Of a DNA stretch of 64,000 nt, positions 25,560 to 39,589 are shown piece after piece. Under the pieces are notes generated by a model. The model saw nothing but the letters and a program-made list of their open reading frames with translations, was not told where the DNA came from and searched no databases. The position numbers were made by a program, and so were the translations under genes. The stretch is from Notamacropus eugenii (Eukaryota > Chordata > Mammalia > Diprotodontia > Macropodidae). How positions within the stretch are numbered: the first letter of the stretch is position 1; every line of letters starts with the position of its first letter. The stretch lies in the NCBI RefSeq assembly GCF_028372415.1, contig NC_092877.1:211412116-211476115 (forward strand), given 5' to 3'.

Positions 25560-26796
25560 CTTGTCGAACCCCTGTGGGCATAGATCACTGGAGATGTGCT
25601 ACAGCAACTCCTGGCAGAGCACAATGAACAGTTTTCAAGAATGTTTAAAGTTTTTGTAGGGCCACTTGTGAAAACTATATTGATGTTTTTTAATAACATG
25701 TTTATAAGAGGCCAAGTGGAATATCGAATAGATAGAGCTAGTGCCTCAGTGAGAGACCTACCTGGGCAAGTCAGATAACATTTTGATGTCTCATAACTCT
25801 GAAGATTGAAAATGACTGAGCAGGTGTTGATCTTCATCAATAGAGAAAGCTCCTTTCTAGGAGTTTCCAATGCCATTGAAATTGTTAGTCATCCAAAAAA
25901 AGTGTCCACTGTGGCTTACCATAGGCGTTCTGACTTCTAGTATTACCTTTAAAGCAGTCTAATAATGTTATAAACAACGTCTGCCTGTCTCAGTGGAAAG
26001 AATCCCATGCTGACAAAAGTGCTGCTCCTGGAAGACTACGTGTTTGTCACACAGTGGCGGGGGAGGGGGGCAGAGTGAACCAAAAATTAGTGTATATGTC
26101 AAGATCACTGTCCTAGGATAACTGTAGCAAGAGACCAAGTAAGTTGATTTCAGTCAGATTTTTTTTATGATTGCATCATATGTGGAATGTTTCTCATTGG
26201 CAGAGCAACTTTTCAAAGTTCATTTTTGCTTTTTTTTATTTTAAAATGACTTTAAAATTTTATTTTAAAATTTTTTATTTTAAAATGATTTTTTGTCATT
26301 ATGGATTAAAAAAGTGATAAAAACTGTCTTCACAACAAAACCGAGGTAACAGTACTGCAAATCATACAAGAAGTATTCTTCTTACTCATAATTTACTGCT
26401 TCCCAGGGTATTTAAAGCATGAACACATTCTATTACTTATGGATTATGTAAGATTTTGAACAGCATATAGAAAAGCATTGCTCTCTAGGTATTAAATAAA
26501 AGCTGAAATGTGTAAAATATCCATATATTTGTTCATTTAATGATGAAAAATACACTTTAAAACAAATGTAACCTGTTATGTATGCATCATGTATTAATTT
26601 TTCAGATTGGTGATCACTGGTACTTTATAAGAAATTCTTTACATTCAGTGACTCAATATTTTAAGCAGCTAAAATTTTTTTTTTAAACTTTATCTATGCT
26701 TGTAAGTATCTGAAAAGTTCTTTTCAGAATTGGCCTTTATAATCCTCTGAAATTTTTTAAAGGTGCTTTTCAAATACTATGTATTTGATATTGTAA

Positions 26797-27058
26797 AGGG
26801 GGCAGCTAGGTGGTGCAGTGGATGAAATGCCAGGCCTGGGGTCAGGAAGACTCAAATTCAGGAGTTCAAATTTAATTTCAGGCACTTATTAGCTGTGTGA
26901 CCCTGGGCAAGTCATTTATTAACCCTGTTTGCTTTAATTCCTTATCTGTAAAATGATCTGGAGAAGGAAATGGCAAACTATTGTAGTGTCTTTGCCAAGA
27001 AAACTCCAAATGGAGTCATAAAGAGTGACACACAACTGAAATGACTGAACAACAAAAA
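26797..27058 (+). mobile_element. Marsupial SINE, full-length type
   Basis: Head GGGGGCAGCTAGGTGGTGCA, CORE part TTAGCTGTGTGACCCTGGGC, GGAGAAGGAAATGGCAAACT and tail ACAACTGAAATGACTGAACA. Same family as 10652. Confidence 0.9.
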
Positions 27059-27220
27059 TATTGTGAAACTATAAACAAAAGATATAAAATTGGAAAATAA
27101 TTTTATGAAGAAAAACAGTATATACCATTAAAACTTAGTATTCAATTTTTGTACTTAACATATTGTATAAGCTAACGCTTTTAGGCATGGTGGAAACCTC
27201 ATCAAGAAATGTCGTCTTGT

Positions 27221-27395
27221 TACATTCAGACATGTCTGGCTCTTTATGACCCTGTGGACATACTGACTGGGTTTTCTTGGCAAAGATAGTGGAGTAGTTT
27301 GCCATTTCCTTCTCCACTGGATTAAGGCAAACAGAGGTTAATTGAATTGCACCATAGCTCATAGCTATACCTAACTCTGCTGTCCATAGGAGTAA
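27221..27395 (-). mobile_element. Marsupial SINE, partial
   Basis: Complement of the SINE 3' half: TTTTCTTGGCAAAGATAGTG and GTTTGCCATTTCCTTCTCCA are the reverse of the family's '...GGAGAAGGAAATGGCAAAC' segment. The head is missing or diverged. Confidence 0.75.
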
Positions 27396-27710
27396 GTCTT
27401 TGGTGCTTGTATTAATAACAGGCAACTTCTGTGGAACTTAAATGGCGAGAATCCAGGAGACAAACGTTGACTTATGCTTTTATTCTTAGAGACAGTTCTT
27501 GAAGGCTTTCCCTTTTTCTCATTTGTTGTATATATTAAGTTGTGATCTGTTCTTACCGTACAGTAGTACATTAGCTATATCCCTCCTATGGAAGAGCTGG
27601 AATATTTTCCTATGATTTCATTTGACTGATATAAAAACCTGTGGTTTTTATTTACCCCCCCCCTCCCCCCCAATTGTTAACTGTGGCAGTTAGCCTTTTA
27701 AGCATGCAAA

Positions 27711-28018
27711 ATATCATTTCCTCATTTCTGCCTCTTGCCCTCTCTGGCTCCCTTTATGTCACAGCTAAAATTCCACCTTCTACAAGAAGCCTTTTCCAGT
27801 TCTTAATGTTAGTCCCTGTATTATAAGACTAAATGGTCTTCTATTCATTATCTCCAATTTATCCTCAATATAGTTTTCATGTTTGTGTGTTTTCTCCCGC
27901 CTTACCCTAACATACTGTGAACTCCTTGAGCATTCTCAGCTCCCCCTCACCCCATGCTTAGATTAGTGCCTGGCACTTAGTAGGTGCTAAATAATGCTTG
28001 CTGACTCAGTTCATTTCT
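27711..28018 (+). mobile_element. L2 LINE 3' end
   Basis: Reads CTTTATGTCACAGCTAAAAT, CACCTTCTACAAGAAGCC, GTGAACTCCTTGAGCATT and TAGTGCCTGGCACTTAGTAG, followed by GTGCTAAATAATGCTTGCTG. This is the classic L2 3' terminus. Ancient and inactive. Confidence 0.8.
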
Positions 28019-28379
28019 TGGGCCAGGTATGTTCTCTTGGCAGGAAGACCTGCTTAGAGTCCTCCTTGAGACTGCGCAATGTGATATAGGCTATATGCAC
28101 GTACAGTCATTAAATACATTTCCACATTAGTCATTTTGTGAAAGAAGAATCAGAACAAGTGGAAAACCACAAGAAAGAAAAAACAAAAAAAGAAAATAGC
28201 ATGCTTTGATCTACATTCAGACTCCGTGGTTCTCTCTCTGGGTGTGGATAGCGTTTTTCATCAGGAGTCTTTTGGAATTGACTTGGATGTTGCATGGCTG
28301 AGAAGAGCTAAGTCCATCAAGGTCGGCAGTGTTGCTGTTAGTGTGTATAATTGTTCTCCTGGTTCTCCTTCACTCTCAG

Positions 28380-28650
28380 TTCATACAAGTCTTTCCAGGT
28401 TTTTCTGAAACCTGCCTGCTCATAATATTTCTTGTGGAACAATAGTACTCCATTACATTCATATACCACAACTTGTTCAGCCATTCCCAATTAACTGATG
28501 GGCATCCCCTCAGTTTCCAATTCTTGGCCACCACAAAAAGAACTGCTGTAAATATTTTTGTGTATGTGGGTCCTTTTCCCATTTTTATTATCTCTTTGGT
28601 TTATAGACCTAGTAGTGGTTTTTCTGGATCAAAGGATATGCATAGAGATA
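28380..28650 (-). mobile_element. L1 ORF2 3' fragment
   Basis: The minus strand encodes part of L1 ORF2p ('TKIFTAVLFVVAKNWKLRG', 'LNKLWYMNVMEYYC'). The same segment is found at 18440 and 18746. Confidence 0.8.
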
Positions 28651-29139
28651 GCCTTTTCCTAAGGGGAACAGGAGGGGAAAGTGATACCACTTTCTGAATA
28701 TCTGAATCACACAACACTAGCTAGAGGCTTTAATCCAACCATGTTTTCCTTTTAGCCATTCCCTGCATATAGATTTTAACTAGATGCTATGTAACCATAC
28801 ACTATATAAAAAAAGAGGATTCTCTTCCTGTAAAGAGTAAATTAAGCCAATAATTCCCTCTTCACAGAAAGAGGATAAGACTGTTCAGTATTCCTAGGAA
28901 GCTAGTGACTGGCGCTGAGCAGATGATAAAGGAGAATTCATAACCTTTGAGATAATATATAAAACTGTTAATTCAGAAATACTAATAGTGGTATTTTACA
29001 TTCAAAAGTCCAAGTTTCTTTTTTAAAAAAGGAACTCGTGTCATGTCAAAATTTGTGTAAAGCTTGTATATGCCATTTAACAGAGGGTGGCTTCTAACCA
29101 CCACTACTTCCATGCAAAGTTTTTCTTTAAAAAAATCAA

Positions 29140-29570
29140 TTAGATTGGTGGAGAGTGAAGTGAAGAAAACCAGGAAAAAATTGTACGTAGTAACAGCAAT
29201 ACTATGCAGTGATCAACTGCAAATGACTTAGCTAGTCTCAGCAGTACAGTGTTCCAGGACAATGCCAAAGAATTCGTGATAAAAAAAATGATATTCACCA
29301 CCAGAGATGGAACTGATGGAATTGAATGCAGATCAAAGCACATTTTTTAGTGTGTGTGTGTGTGTGTGTATTTTCCTTTAGGTCTACGTCTTTCACAACA
29401 TGACTAATATGAACACTTATAACCGATATCAGATTGCTTACCATCTCTGGGAGGAAGGGCGAGGTGAGAGGGGGAGGGAGAAAATCTGGAACTCAAAGAC
29501 TTCTTTTAAATGAGTGTTAAAAATTGTCTTTAGATGTAATTTTTAGGGAAAAGAAAATATTTTGTTAAGA
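29140..29570 (+). mobile_element. L1 3'UTR and tail
   Basis: Carries the marsupial L1 3'UTR motifs: GGAACTGATGGAATTGAATG, TTTCACAACATGACTAATAT and CAGATTGCTTACCATCTCTG. It then has a purine-rich block and an A-rich end near 29560. A short TG run (29350-29370) is embedded. Confidence 0.75.
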
Positions 29571-30800
29571 TTTAAGTTAAAATCATTGTCCTGTACTATG
29601 TGCAAGCACTGGGTACAGTTATTAATATTTATATAAGAGGTTATCCCTGAATCTGGTTGGTGTTATGTTACACATGCATAAATAGCTATCATGCAAGGTA
29701 ATTCAAGATGTCACATCCATAATTAGTACCTACCAATCTCCCAACAAAGTCCTTTGTAAATTGTAAAGCATTTTGTGATGTGAGTTACCACCAAGTGAAG
29801 TTAGGGGAAAATAGGAAAGTTTTCATGATCATGATTGAAACAGTTGAAGTGAGCTTTAAGATGATAGGTTTCACCATGTAAGGTAGAAAGAAGAAAGGCA
29901 GTTTAGAAATAGGAAATACTATGAGCAAAGGCATAAGGCAGAGATGGGAGGATGAGAAATAACCCAATTGAGGTGAATGTAGAACGTGATTGTCAGTGAT
30001 ATCAAAATTCTGACATTTTGAGTGGTGAGCCTAGATAATTGAGAGCCTTGAGTGCTGGTAAAAAGGATTTGAACTTTTTATTGTAAACAGTAGGTAGGGA
30101 GTCATACAAGAGTGACTTGAGCAGATCTATGCCTGAGGAAGGTTAGTCTGTTGAAGGGCGATTTGTAGTGAGGAAGCAACTGGAAGACCAGTTGGAATGC
30201 TAGTGTAGTCCAGATGGTAAGGAAGGCTGCATCTGGGACTGGGTGGTTCCAGTGAGAAAAGTCTGAAAGAGACATACATATGTCCAAGCGATATTGAGGA
30301 GAGTAAGAATAAAATGCACAAGACTTTACAACTCTGTGTGGGAGATTTTACAAGTAGGGTGGTACCACTTGAAAATAGTGGTCAGTTAGAAAGTTAAACA
30401 AGACTTTCAGGAAATGAAATCTGAATTTGGGATATATTGTGGCAGCAGAGGAAGATGATCTTCTGTAGGCTGTTTAGAGCTTGAGAAGGAGCTCAGAGTT
30501 AGAGATACATAGATTAGAGGGGTTTCAGTGCAGAGATTATAGTTGAAGCCTTGGGAGTATATACAGAAAATTTCTAATTTAAGAGTGTACCAGTTAGAAT
30601 GGAGTGGGATATGAACAGGGTGCTAGACTGAGGGGAAATTTACCCTTCTTTAGAGATGACCATTTGTGAAGGATGTCGTACAGGGGGTTGTTGCTCCAGA
30701 ACAGGTTAGACCAATGATCTTTGAGATTTCTTCCGAGTAGAATGGGACTCATCGGTAATTTGGGGCAAATGTTTACAGGTATATTTAATAGTACAATTAA

Positions 30801-31010
<210 letters not shown>

Positions 31011-31301
31011 TAACTAATTTTTTTTCTTTTCAGTTATGACCAATTTGCACTCTGGTGTTTAAAAATGATATTCTAACCAGAGTTTGAGTTTTATTCAGAA
31101 TGCTAACTGGGATTTATTTTAATTGAATTATTTTGGATGAGTGCCATTCATGAATCTATTTGTAAATACAAATACAGATTAGGAAATGGCACGTCTAAGA
31201 AACAAGTACTATAAGTTAACATAACCAGATTTACAAAAGAGTATGGAAGAAAATTGGGAATATTCTGTGGCTCATTTAAAAACTGGAGAAGATAAAATGA
31301 C

Positions 31302-31303
<2 letters not shown>

Positions 31304-31379
<76 letters not shown>
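31304..31379. repeat. (GT)38 microsatellite
   Basis: 76 bases of uninterrupted GT, likely to be length-polymorphic. The open frames through it (poly Cys-Val or Thr-His) are artefacts. Confidence 0.97.
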
Positions 31380-31382
<3 letters not shown>

Positions 31383-32774
31383 AAATACATACATGCATAT
31401 CACAAAGACTTGGGTCCTTACTCTTAAGGGCTTTCTTTCATCAAGATAGAAAATAAAAACTTTTGTACCTGTCCAATCCCTACTGTTTGTCTTTTTTTTT
31501 TTTTTTGTCATTTAATGTTTAATATTCTTTAAAGCTAATTGAGAAGAAGATATGAAGAGGAAGAATGTTTGCAGAAAAGTAAATGGAGTTATATTCAAGC
31601 TAGTGGTTTAAAAGTTTATATCTTGAACTTATTTCTGAGTAGGAAGAAAAACTGTCCTATTTCTGGAGAAATTTAATCCCTGGTTTGACTCTAGTGTTAG
31701 CGCTAGTATTTGCCAAGTGGAGGGAATAAGCAGTCTGTCACTTAGTGCAACTGGCTGGCACTCCTCACTAATCTGCTTTCCTTTTTCCTTCCTTCTCCCT
31801 TTGTACTTCATTGTTATTTCTTCCTTATTCTCCCCTTTTTCCTTTCTACCTATATTTAGGAAAAGCGTACAAATGTGCCCTCCCCCCAGATGACTCTGGG
31901 CAGACTGGAATTGTGAAAAGCAATGTACATCATTTTTTCCCCAGATAAATTGTATATCACTTGAATTTCTGTAAATAAAATTACTTAGATATATGTCATA
32001 GCTAGTTAGATAAATGACAGAATTTCCATGGTAGGATGTAAGCCTCCACTTAAAATGCGCTTTAGAATCCATGGAGCCTATCTTCTTTTTCCCCTTATTC
32101 CGCCCTTCCAGCAGTGTCTCTGCTTCTTATTCTCCCCGTACTCCAGTTTGTCCTCTCTTGCTTCTCTCATTGCTCCTTCCTTCTCCAAAAGTGAATGCAG
32201 GATCTCATCAGGCATGGCTGTTCCATTGCAGGTCCAAATCCGTTCCTGTCCTTCCTCTGTGATTCTGCTGTGTAGTCATTCATAAACTCCCCATAGGATC
32301 TGTCAGTGTATAGAGACCTTGTAGGTCTGCTTACATTCCATGAGGGCTGGTGCAGCTACTTTTTGTGGGTAGGTCATTGTTGGAAATTAGCTGCTGCTGC
32401 TTTGACCCAGGGTGTGTATCTTCATTATTACCCTTGGAGTCATTTGAGACTTTGATTCTTCACAGATACTGGGATTCAAGATTTGAAGCCACATAATAAT
32501 GTCAGTCTCTTTTCAGATGACTTCATGCTTCTCATCAAGCTGTAGAAGATTACTAAGCTTCCTTAGTGAGATGCATGGTTATTTAAAAAATTAGCAATCC
32601 ATCCAAAAAACCCCAAAGTTAATGACAAGTGCTCAGCACCCCCTCCTTTTGCATGTAACTTGTATTTACTTATCTGTGGATGTGTTGAATCTTTTCAGTA
32701 GACTGTAAGCACCTTCATGAAAGGCTTGATTGCCCCACTTTTGTGGTCGCAACACCTAGCATAATCCCTAAGAG

Positions 32775-33010
32775 TTAATCAACAAGTGTTTACTAAGTGC
32801 TTATGATGTTCTGGGCTCTGGGGATGTACAGAAAAAGCAAAACAGCCCTGTCTCCAAGAAGTGCACATTCTATTGGAGGGAGAAAATGTACATGATGTAG
32901 AGAGGACAGATGGAAGGTTTTAGAAGACAAAGTGCGGTGACAGCTACTAGGATCAAGAAGGGTCTCTTTCACAAGGTTGCATTTAAGCTGAATTTTGAAG
33001 GAAGTCCGGG
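32775..33010 (+). mobile_element. Old MIR/L3-like repeat
   Basis: Contains AACAAGTGTTTACTAAGTGC, TGGGCTCTGGGGATGTA, AGAAGTGCACATTCTATTGG and, further on, AAGCTGAATTTTGAAGGAAG. The pattern resembles the repeat at 16165 extended at its 3' side. Family name uncertain. Confidence 0.55.
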
Positions 33011-33754
33011 CACTTGTCAGGTGAGAGAATCCCCTGCCAGGGGGACAGCCATTGCCAAGGCACAAGAGGTAACAGGGGGTGTTGGATGTGAGGAACAGCA
33101 GGGGGGGCTGGACTGTAGAAGGCAGGAGAGGTGGGGGCTAGACCAAAGGGCTTCAGAATGCCACAACAAAAGGAAAGCAAAAAATACACTTTTTGATAAA
33201 TGCTTGTCAATTTGTTTTTGATTTTTAAAAGAACCAAAGTTTTTTGTTTTTAATTTCTTTGTTGATTCAGTTGTATTTTTCTTTTGTGGGTTAGTTGCAC
33301 TTAATCGCTATACCGCAACAAACAACCTCATGCCTGTGCTGTATACTTCCTTGTCTCTTTGAAGATGGTGTATATGGCAGTCTTTTGCTGCTAATGTAGC
33401 CCCAGTCTTCATTAAGGATTCAGTTTTCCATTATTGGCATATATGTAGAGTGAATAAATATTGAGAAGTAAAATTCTGTCAGAGAAGGTTTAGAAAGGGT
33501 TTTAGTTAGGCATTTGAAGTTGTTAATGCTAAAATCTTGAATATTTTTGGAGTAAGATTGGTTCCTTCTTCTTGGTTTCTGAGGTAGAAAGGCATATTTT
33601 TCTTTCTCCATTACATATTTTGGCTTCAGGTTTTTTAACCCAGAGAATTGAGGACTGTGAGAGGGCATTGGCAATTAGAGTAGATGTCCATATTTTAAAG
33701 CAGAAACATGATAATTCTAGTTGCCATACAGTAAGTATTTCAGGAGATAATTAA

Positions 33755-33860
33755 CTCACAGAGAGAGGCAGCATGGGACAGTGGTGAGGGAGTTCACCTG
33801 GGAGTGACAGATTGTGACCTTGTGACCATGGGCAAGTCACTTAACTGGTCCGCTCTAAAT
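33755..33860 (+). mobile_element. CORE-SINE fragment
   Basis: GAGAGGCAGCATGGGACAGT and GACCATGGGCAAGTCACTTA mark a partial MIR/CORE-SINE. Confidence 0.65.
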
Positions 33861-34352
33861 ACCTCTCCATTGACTTTATGTTTCAGAGACGGTTCTGACT
33901 TGCCTTGTGGAGGCAATTTCCTTATCTGGAGTTCTCTATTGTAGTGCAATCATAGGTGTAGTCCCTGTCCCCTATTTTACTCAAGTTCGTCACAAAAAGC
34001 TTCTTCAGAGATTTTGTTTTAGCACATTTTTTTTCCTTATCTGTTACCTGTTTTAAAGAAACTATGGACATTTATACAGTTACTGTTTCTTTCACACTAC
34101 TGGTGACTCAAATCTTTTTTTTTCGAGGACTATTGACATCTGATAAAATGGGCATTTGGAATTTTTTGTTGTCTTAATTTTTAGAAAGGTTGCTCCTGGG
34201 TTCATTTTTCTTCCTTTTTAAAAGATATTTAGAGTAGATGAAGTTTGTATTCCAGCAAAAAGATCCTGTTCTTTCTTTCTCAGACTTACATTTTTGTCTT
34301 CTTTAAAATTTGGCTAACAGTATTCTCATTGTGAAAGTCCACTGTTTGTTAG

Positions 34353-34490
<138 letters not shown>

Positions 34491-34697
34491 TAAGTGCGTT
34501 TTATGTTTTTTAACTGTGAAGCGGAACATACTTCAGAGCAGAGTTTATTGAAAGAACACTAGAATACTATGTTTAAAGTTTTCTTTTTTTAAGTTAGATT
34601 AATTAATTTTTTTTTACCAATTAACCTCTGACACAGAAGAAGCAAAATTTTCTGTTAAAAATTTTGACTTTGTTTTAACTTCACATACAATTCTGTG

Positions 34698-34850
34698 GTG
34701 AGAGGCAGTGTAGTGCAGTGGAAAATATACTAGATTATAGAGTCCTTAGTTCTGCATGACATGCAGCCTTGCCTCAGCTTTCTTCATCTGTAAGATGAAA
34801 AGGCTAGATCTAAGGCCTTTCCATCTCCAAATTTCTAGATTCTAAGTCAC
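34698..34850 (+). mobile_element. CORE-SINE fragment
   Basis: GAGGCAGTGTAGTGCAGTGG, CTTTCTTCATCTGTAAGATG and AATTTCTAGATTCTAAGTC form a diverged SINE with intact order of parts. Confidence 0.7.
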
Positions 34851-37800
34851 ATAACCTCTCTTATCTATGTCCTCATCTTATGAAATGAGGATGATTTCTA
34901 CCTTATGCTTTAGAAAAAGGCTATTGTGAGAGTTTTAATTTTTTTCCCCAGCTACTTAGAGGAGCTGTGTGGACATGTATTTTTACATATATATATATAA
35001 ACACACTCATAAAACTTAACTGGGGTATTGACACAGTGGTACCATTATGATTTTAAATTTCAACACAAGACCTTATAGGTCTTGGTAGAGAAATTTTGAT
35101 ACTTTAGTGAATCTTAAAATACACTGAGAGCATATGATTTGTACACAAGTACTACTAGGTAACTGCATTTGTTGTGTATTTTAGGTGTTGTATTTGCATT
35201 GTATTAATTTTTTAGAAAGTTAATTTTTTTTTAATTAAAATTTTGTACTTCTGCAATTTACAGCATTAACAATGGATACAGCTGTCAACCTTAGTCAAAT
35301 GTGAGCTATATAGCTTATAATAACCACAATAACTGTATTGGCTTTTCTTTATTATAATTTTCTGAATTAGTTAAAAATGGTTTTTGTAAAGTAAATTTCA
35401 AACTTTCCTAATTGGAGACATGAAAATTTGGCCTTTGAGTGAAATAAGTTACATATATGCAACTTCGTTTAACCCTTTGGTTTCCATTTACTGTTGGCTA
35501 TGCCTCAGTTATAAAGATCTACCTTAAAGTCAATTTTGCTTTGGATGTTGTCAGGAAAGCAAAACTGCATAGTCTAATATGGTTTATGTTCTAATACTAA
35601 GATGATATATATGTATGGGATTTTCTTTGATTTAACACTGTTTTACAAAAGCAGGCTATTGAAATGAACTTGGGAATCACAGAAACTTTATTAATTTGTT
35701 GTACTGAAATTTGACTTGCAGTTATCTGCTGCATAGAATGGCTACATTGAAAGAAAACGTAATTATTAACAATATCTATGTAATTTTTTTTCCTGAGGCA
35801 ATACGTTTCCATGAAATCCATTTTTTTAAAATGTCCCCTTTAAAAACAACCATTTAAAAGGGGTTATTTAAAGCCATAGTTCTTAAAAGTTACCTTTTAT
35901 CAGGAATATCTAAGTTTAAATACAAAAATAATTTATAGAAATCAGCATTTCTGTACTTATTTAATATAATCTCTTCTATTGAAATTATTTTTTATAAAAC
36001 CGTTCTGATGCCTTTAGCTTTTATTGGAATATTTTCATTCTGTAGCTTTTGGCGTCTCATATTTTAATAGATAATTTAATCATTTGAACCAGTAACAACA
36101 TTATTTTTTTATTTTCAACAAATATTTATTTTTGTCTATAGATTATTTGCAGTTTTGTCCTTGATTCCAAGATTCTCAGGTGTTTCTTTCCCTTCATTAT
36201 CAGCATAGTTTGATGGGACGTGGCTTCAGCTGCTAATTTGTGTGTTTTCCTTCTCACTATGAAACCTTCACTATAGTGATTTCCTTGATTAAACTTTTTT
36301 AAAAATGAGAAGTATTTAATCCAAATGAGAAACTATCCCAAAATGATTTTTTTCTATAAAAGTTTTATGACATGATGATATTTCTGGGTTTTTAATTCTG
36401 CATAGTTCCTTGGAATAAAACTTTGAAATTCCCAAATGATTCTTAAAAATATTTTTATCAATAAGTTAATTAGGAAATTATTTATTGATTTTCATTCCAC
36501 AAATTTTTGCTTTTTTGTGGTTTTATCTCCCAAACATAGCATACTGAAACTCCTATAATATTTGCTGTAAGTCTACTATTTATATATAATGCTGCTTAAA
36601 TATATGCAGATTAAAATGGGCAATTCAGTTAAATTTTAAAAGCTTTAGAATAGAATGGATTAACTTGGAAGCCTTTATTTAGCTGTCTTATATTTCCATA
36701 CATACTGGGCTAAATTATATTTACTCTTTTTCCTTTATTAATATTTAGGGAAGTGTTTTAGGTCTTGTTTGTACATGGAAAAAGTAAGTTTCTTTCGTAT
36801 TTATTTCATTCCAATTTTGCTTTCTTGTAAATATCCAAGACCTTAAAATTCTGTGCTTTATTGGTTGTCATCAGGTAGATTCCCCTAAGGGCAAGCAGGA
36901 AACTTGTGAATAGAATGTTGCTATCTAACTTGCCTGTTAATGTAGGTTGCAACTATAAGGTAACGCATATCAGCTGCCGTGTATCGTATTAAATTTTCTA
37001 GCACCACACGTGAGTATGTTCATTGGACTTTATTATTTTTGTATTTGCTTGTTCATTGTAACCTTTGGTGCCATGTTTTCTTTTTCCTTTGAGATAAACC
37101 TTCTTCAGGCCTGAAAATGGGCTTATCATAGATACCTTAAATTTATCTGTACAATTTGGCATAAGGAGTTTTCCTCCCTGGGAATTGCCTATATCAAATA
37201 AAACACAGAATCACCCCCTTCCTTCCTACCTCCCGGAATATTAGAATGTAACATTTTTTCCTTATAAATTTAGAAATTGAGAATAAATTCAGAATTTGAT
37301 AATATGATGATTCTGTTTGTACACTTTAAGTTAGACCTCTGCCAGAAATTATCATTTAGGTTTTATGTTTTTTAGTGCTTAGCATTGATATTTGTTTGAT
37401 TGTGTGTGTAGGGTTACTTCCAGCTTTCTAACACAGCTGCCATTTAAATATTACTTGTTTTACAGACTGTATCCTGTAATAGAGAGACTGACAAAGTCAA
37501 AGCATCTTTTTCCTTTGTTCTCTGATCTTTTTCATAAGTTTCCTTCTAAATAACCAACCTCTGGTAATGGAGAGGAAAAAGTTAATAATTTTTGATTATT
37601 GGTAGTTTTAATGAAGTACAAGTGTATCTTGATTATCTTTTCTTTTCTCTTCTTCAGGAGGAAACAGTAACCCTACTTGCTCTGTCTGCTGTTTTAGTTT
37701 TCTGAATAGAAATGAAATAGGATACAGTTGAACTTATAGGATGTTTACTCATGCATCGTGGCTAGCCTTGCCCATCATAAAGAGTAAAATGCTCAGAATG

Positions 37801-39254
37801 AGCCATGAGACACATTTTATCCCATCTGAGTCTTGTGAATTACATGTTTGGTGGCTTTGGCCAAGCCATCAAGTACTCCAGTTATAGTGGAGACAGCTAA
37901 ACTTTGATTGCATAAAGCTAAAATGTATTTTCTTGACACTTGCAGGTGATTGGTTTGGTGCTAAATATTAATGGAATGCATGCATAAACCATTTTGCAAA
38001 ACAAATACTTTAGAATTATTTTTTCCAGGTGACATGATACAGGTAGAATCCTAGTAAAACAAACTTTAGTGAACTGTGAGAGTTAACTGTTTTAGAAGTT
38101 GATTCAAACTTTACTTAAAATAAGTGGACTTTTGGTGAAGTTGGGGAATACAGTGTTTTAACATGATTTGAGAGACCTGTGTTGTAGCACAAAAATCTTG
38201 CCCTCTGCATTCGGGTCTTATAAAATGCTATATTGAAAATTTTTTTGACACAATCTGTTCCAAATTTGTATCTCATACTTGCAAATAAAGCAGCTATCAT
38301 TTAAAGCAAGAATACAAATTATGTCAGCTTCATTTCTCTTCTTCTGCTTGTTTTTTGATTTTCCAGACATTCATTATCTATAGGAAAGTTCACATGGAGT
38401 TAAGGAAACAAGCATTTAAGATATTTTATCATTTTAAAAATGTTCCATGTGTTATAAAAAATTGTAGTCTTCACCTTAAGAGACAACACTTTATAACTTC
38501 AGATGTATGGGATTTCATTAGATTGGCTGTTTTAAAAAAAAATTACTAATTAACATAGGTATGCCCTATAACAGAAAGGAAAGATTTGAAATTTAACAAT
38601 TTTTCTATCTGGTGTTAACAAATTACTGTTTCGATTTGGTTCTACCCAAATGGGCTGGGTAATAAAAAATTTTAGATGGCCTACATTATCTAAAAGTTTG
38701 AGTACATGGGGTATCACACGCAGCTCATTTGTAAAACAGTCATCTGCTTTACTAGATTTTTCTTCATTATTTTAAATTCTTAACTCTTCAGTGATTGACC
38801 TTGGTGGTTTTGAATAAAAGTAATAGCTTTTGTCACAGAACTAAAGAAGCCTGTGCTCCTTTAGAGTCAGTATTTTAGTGATTGGGTTAATTTTTATCTA
38901 ATACGCAAAGTTCTTGAAGTTTTTGCAGTGATTACTCAGTTAAATTATGTGTTCCTTCAGATTTCTTTTTGGGGGGAGGTGTTACTATTTATCCAGAGCT
39001 ATGCAAAGGACAATCCTTTATAGAGATTATTGAACCAGTTAGTTGAATCTTCTATTTTTCCTTATTCCTTACAACAAAAATCTAATGTCAACCATTGTTT
39101 TCCATTTCTTTGTTTCAGTCTCTATGAAGGAAGTGGTCCTTCTCTTTACAATAAGGCCAACCCCTGTATTTATGTCCTTGGTCCCTTTCACCAGATCTCC
39201 AGCATCTTAACTCTTCAGTCTTTTATACCCATCTTCATTGTTTCTTTGTGCTTT

Positions 39255-39470
39255 AGGTTGCATGAAACTTGAGTTTCAATTCTGCTTAGCAGCTTTGTGA
39301 CCTGGGCAAGTCATTTTTCTTGTCTGAGCCTCTGTGGTGAAATAGTTCTATACCAGTAGCACATAGCTCAGGGAAGTGTTTGGAGGACCAATTGAGATAA
39401 TGATTGGAAAGTGCATTTAGAATTTGAAAGCACTACATAGGTGCTACTGTTGTTGGAAATAATAATAAAA
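39255..39470 (+). mobile_element. MIR-type SINE
   Basis: Order of motifs: AGCAGCTTTGTGACCTGGGC, AAGTCATTTTTCTTGTCTGA, GTGCATTTAGAATTTGAAAG and AGGTGCTACTGTTGTTG. Old copy. Confidence 0.65.
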
Positions 39471-39589
39471 GTAGTATCATCAGTGCTGCCTAAAAGCATG
39501 TCCAAGGGCTTCCAAAATCATGTGGAGGAAAATTAAACACATTTCACTGAATCTTGCTGTCCCCTCAAGCTGTGGTCCTGTAACCCATG

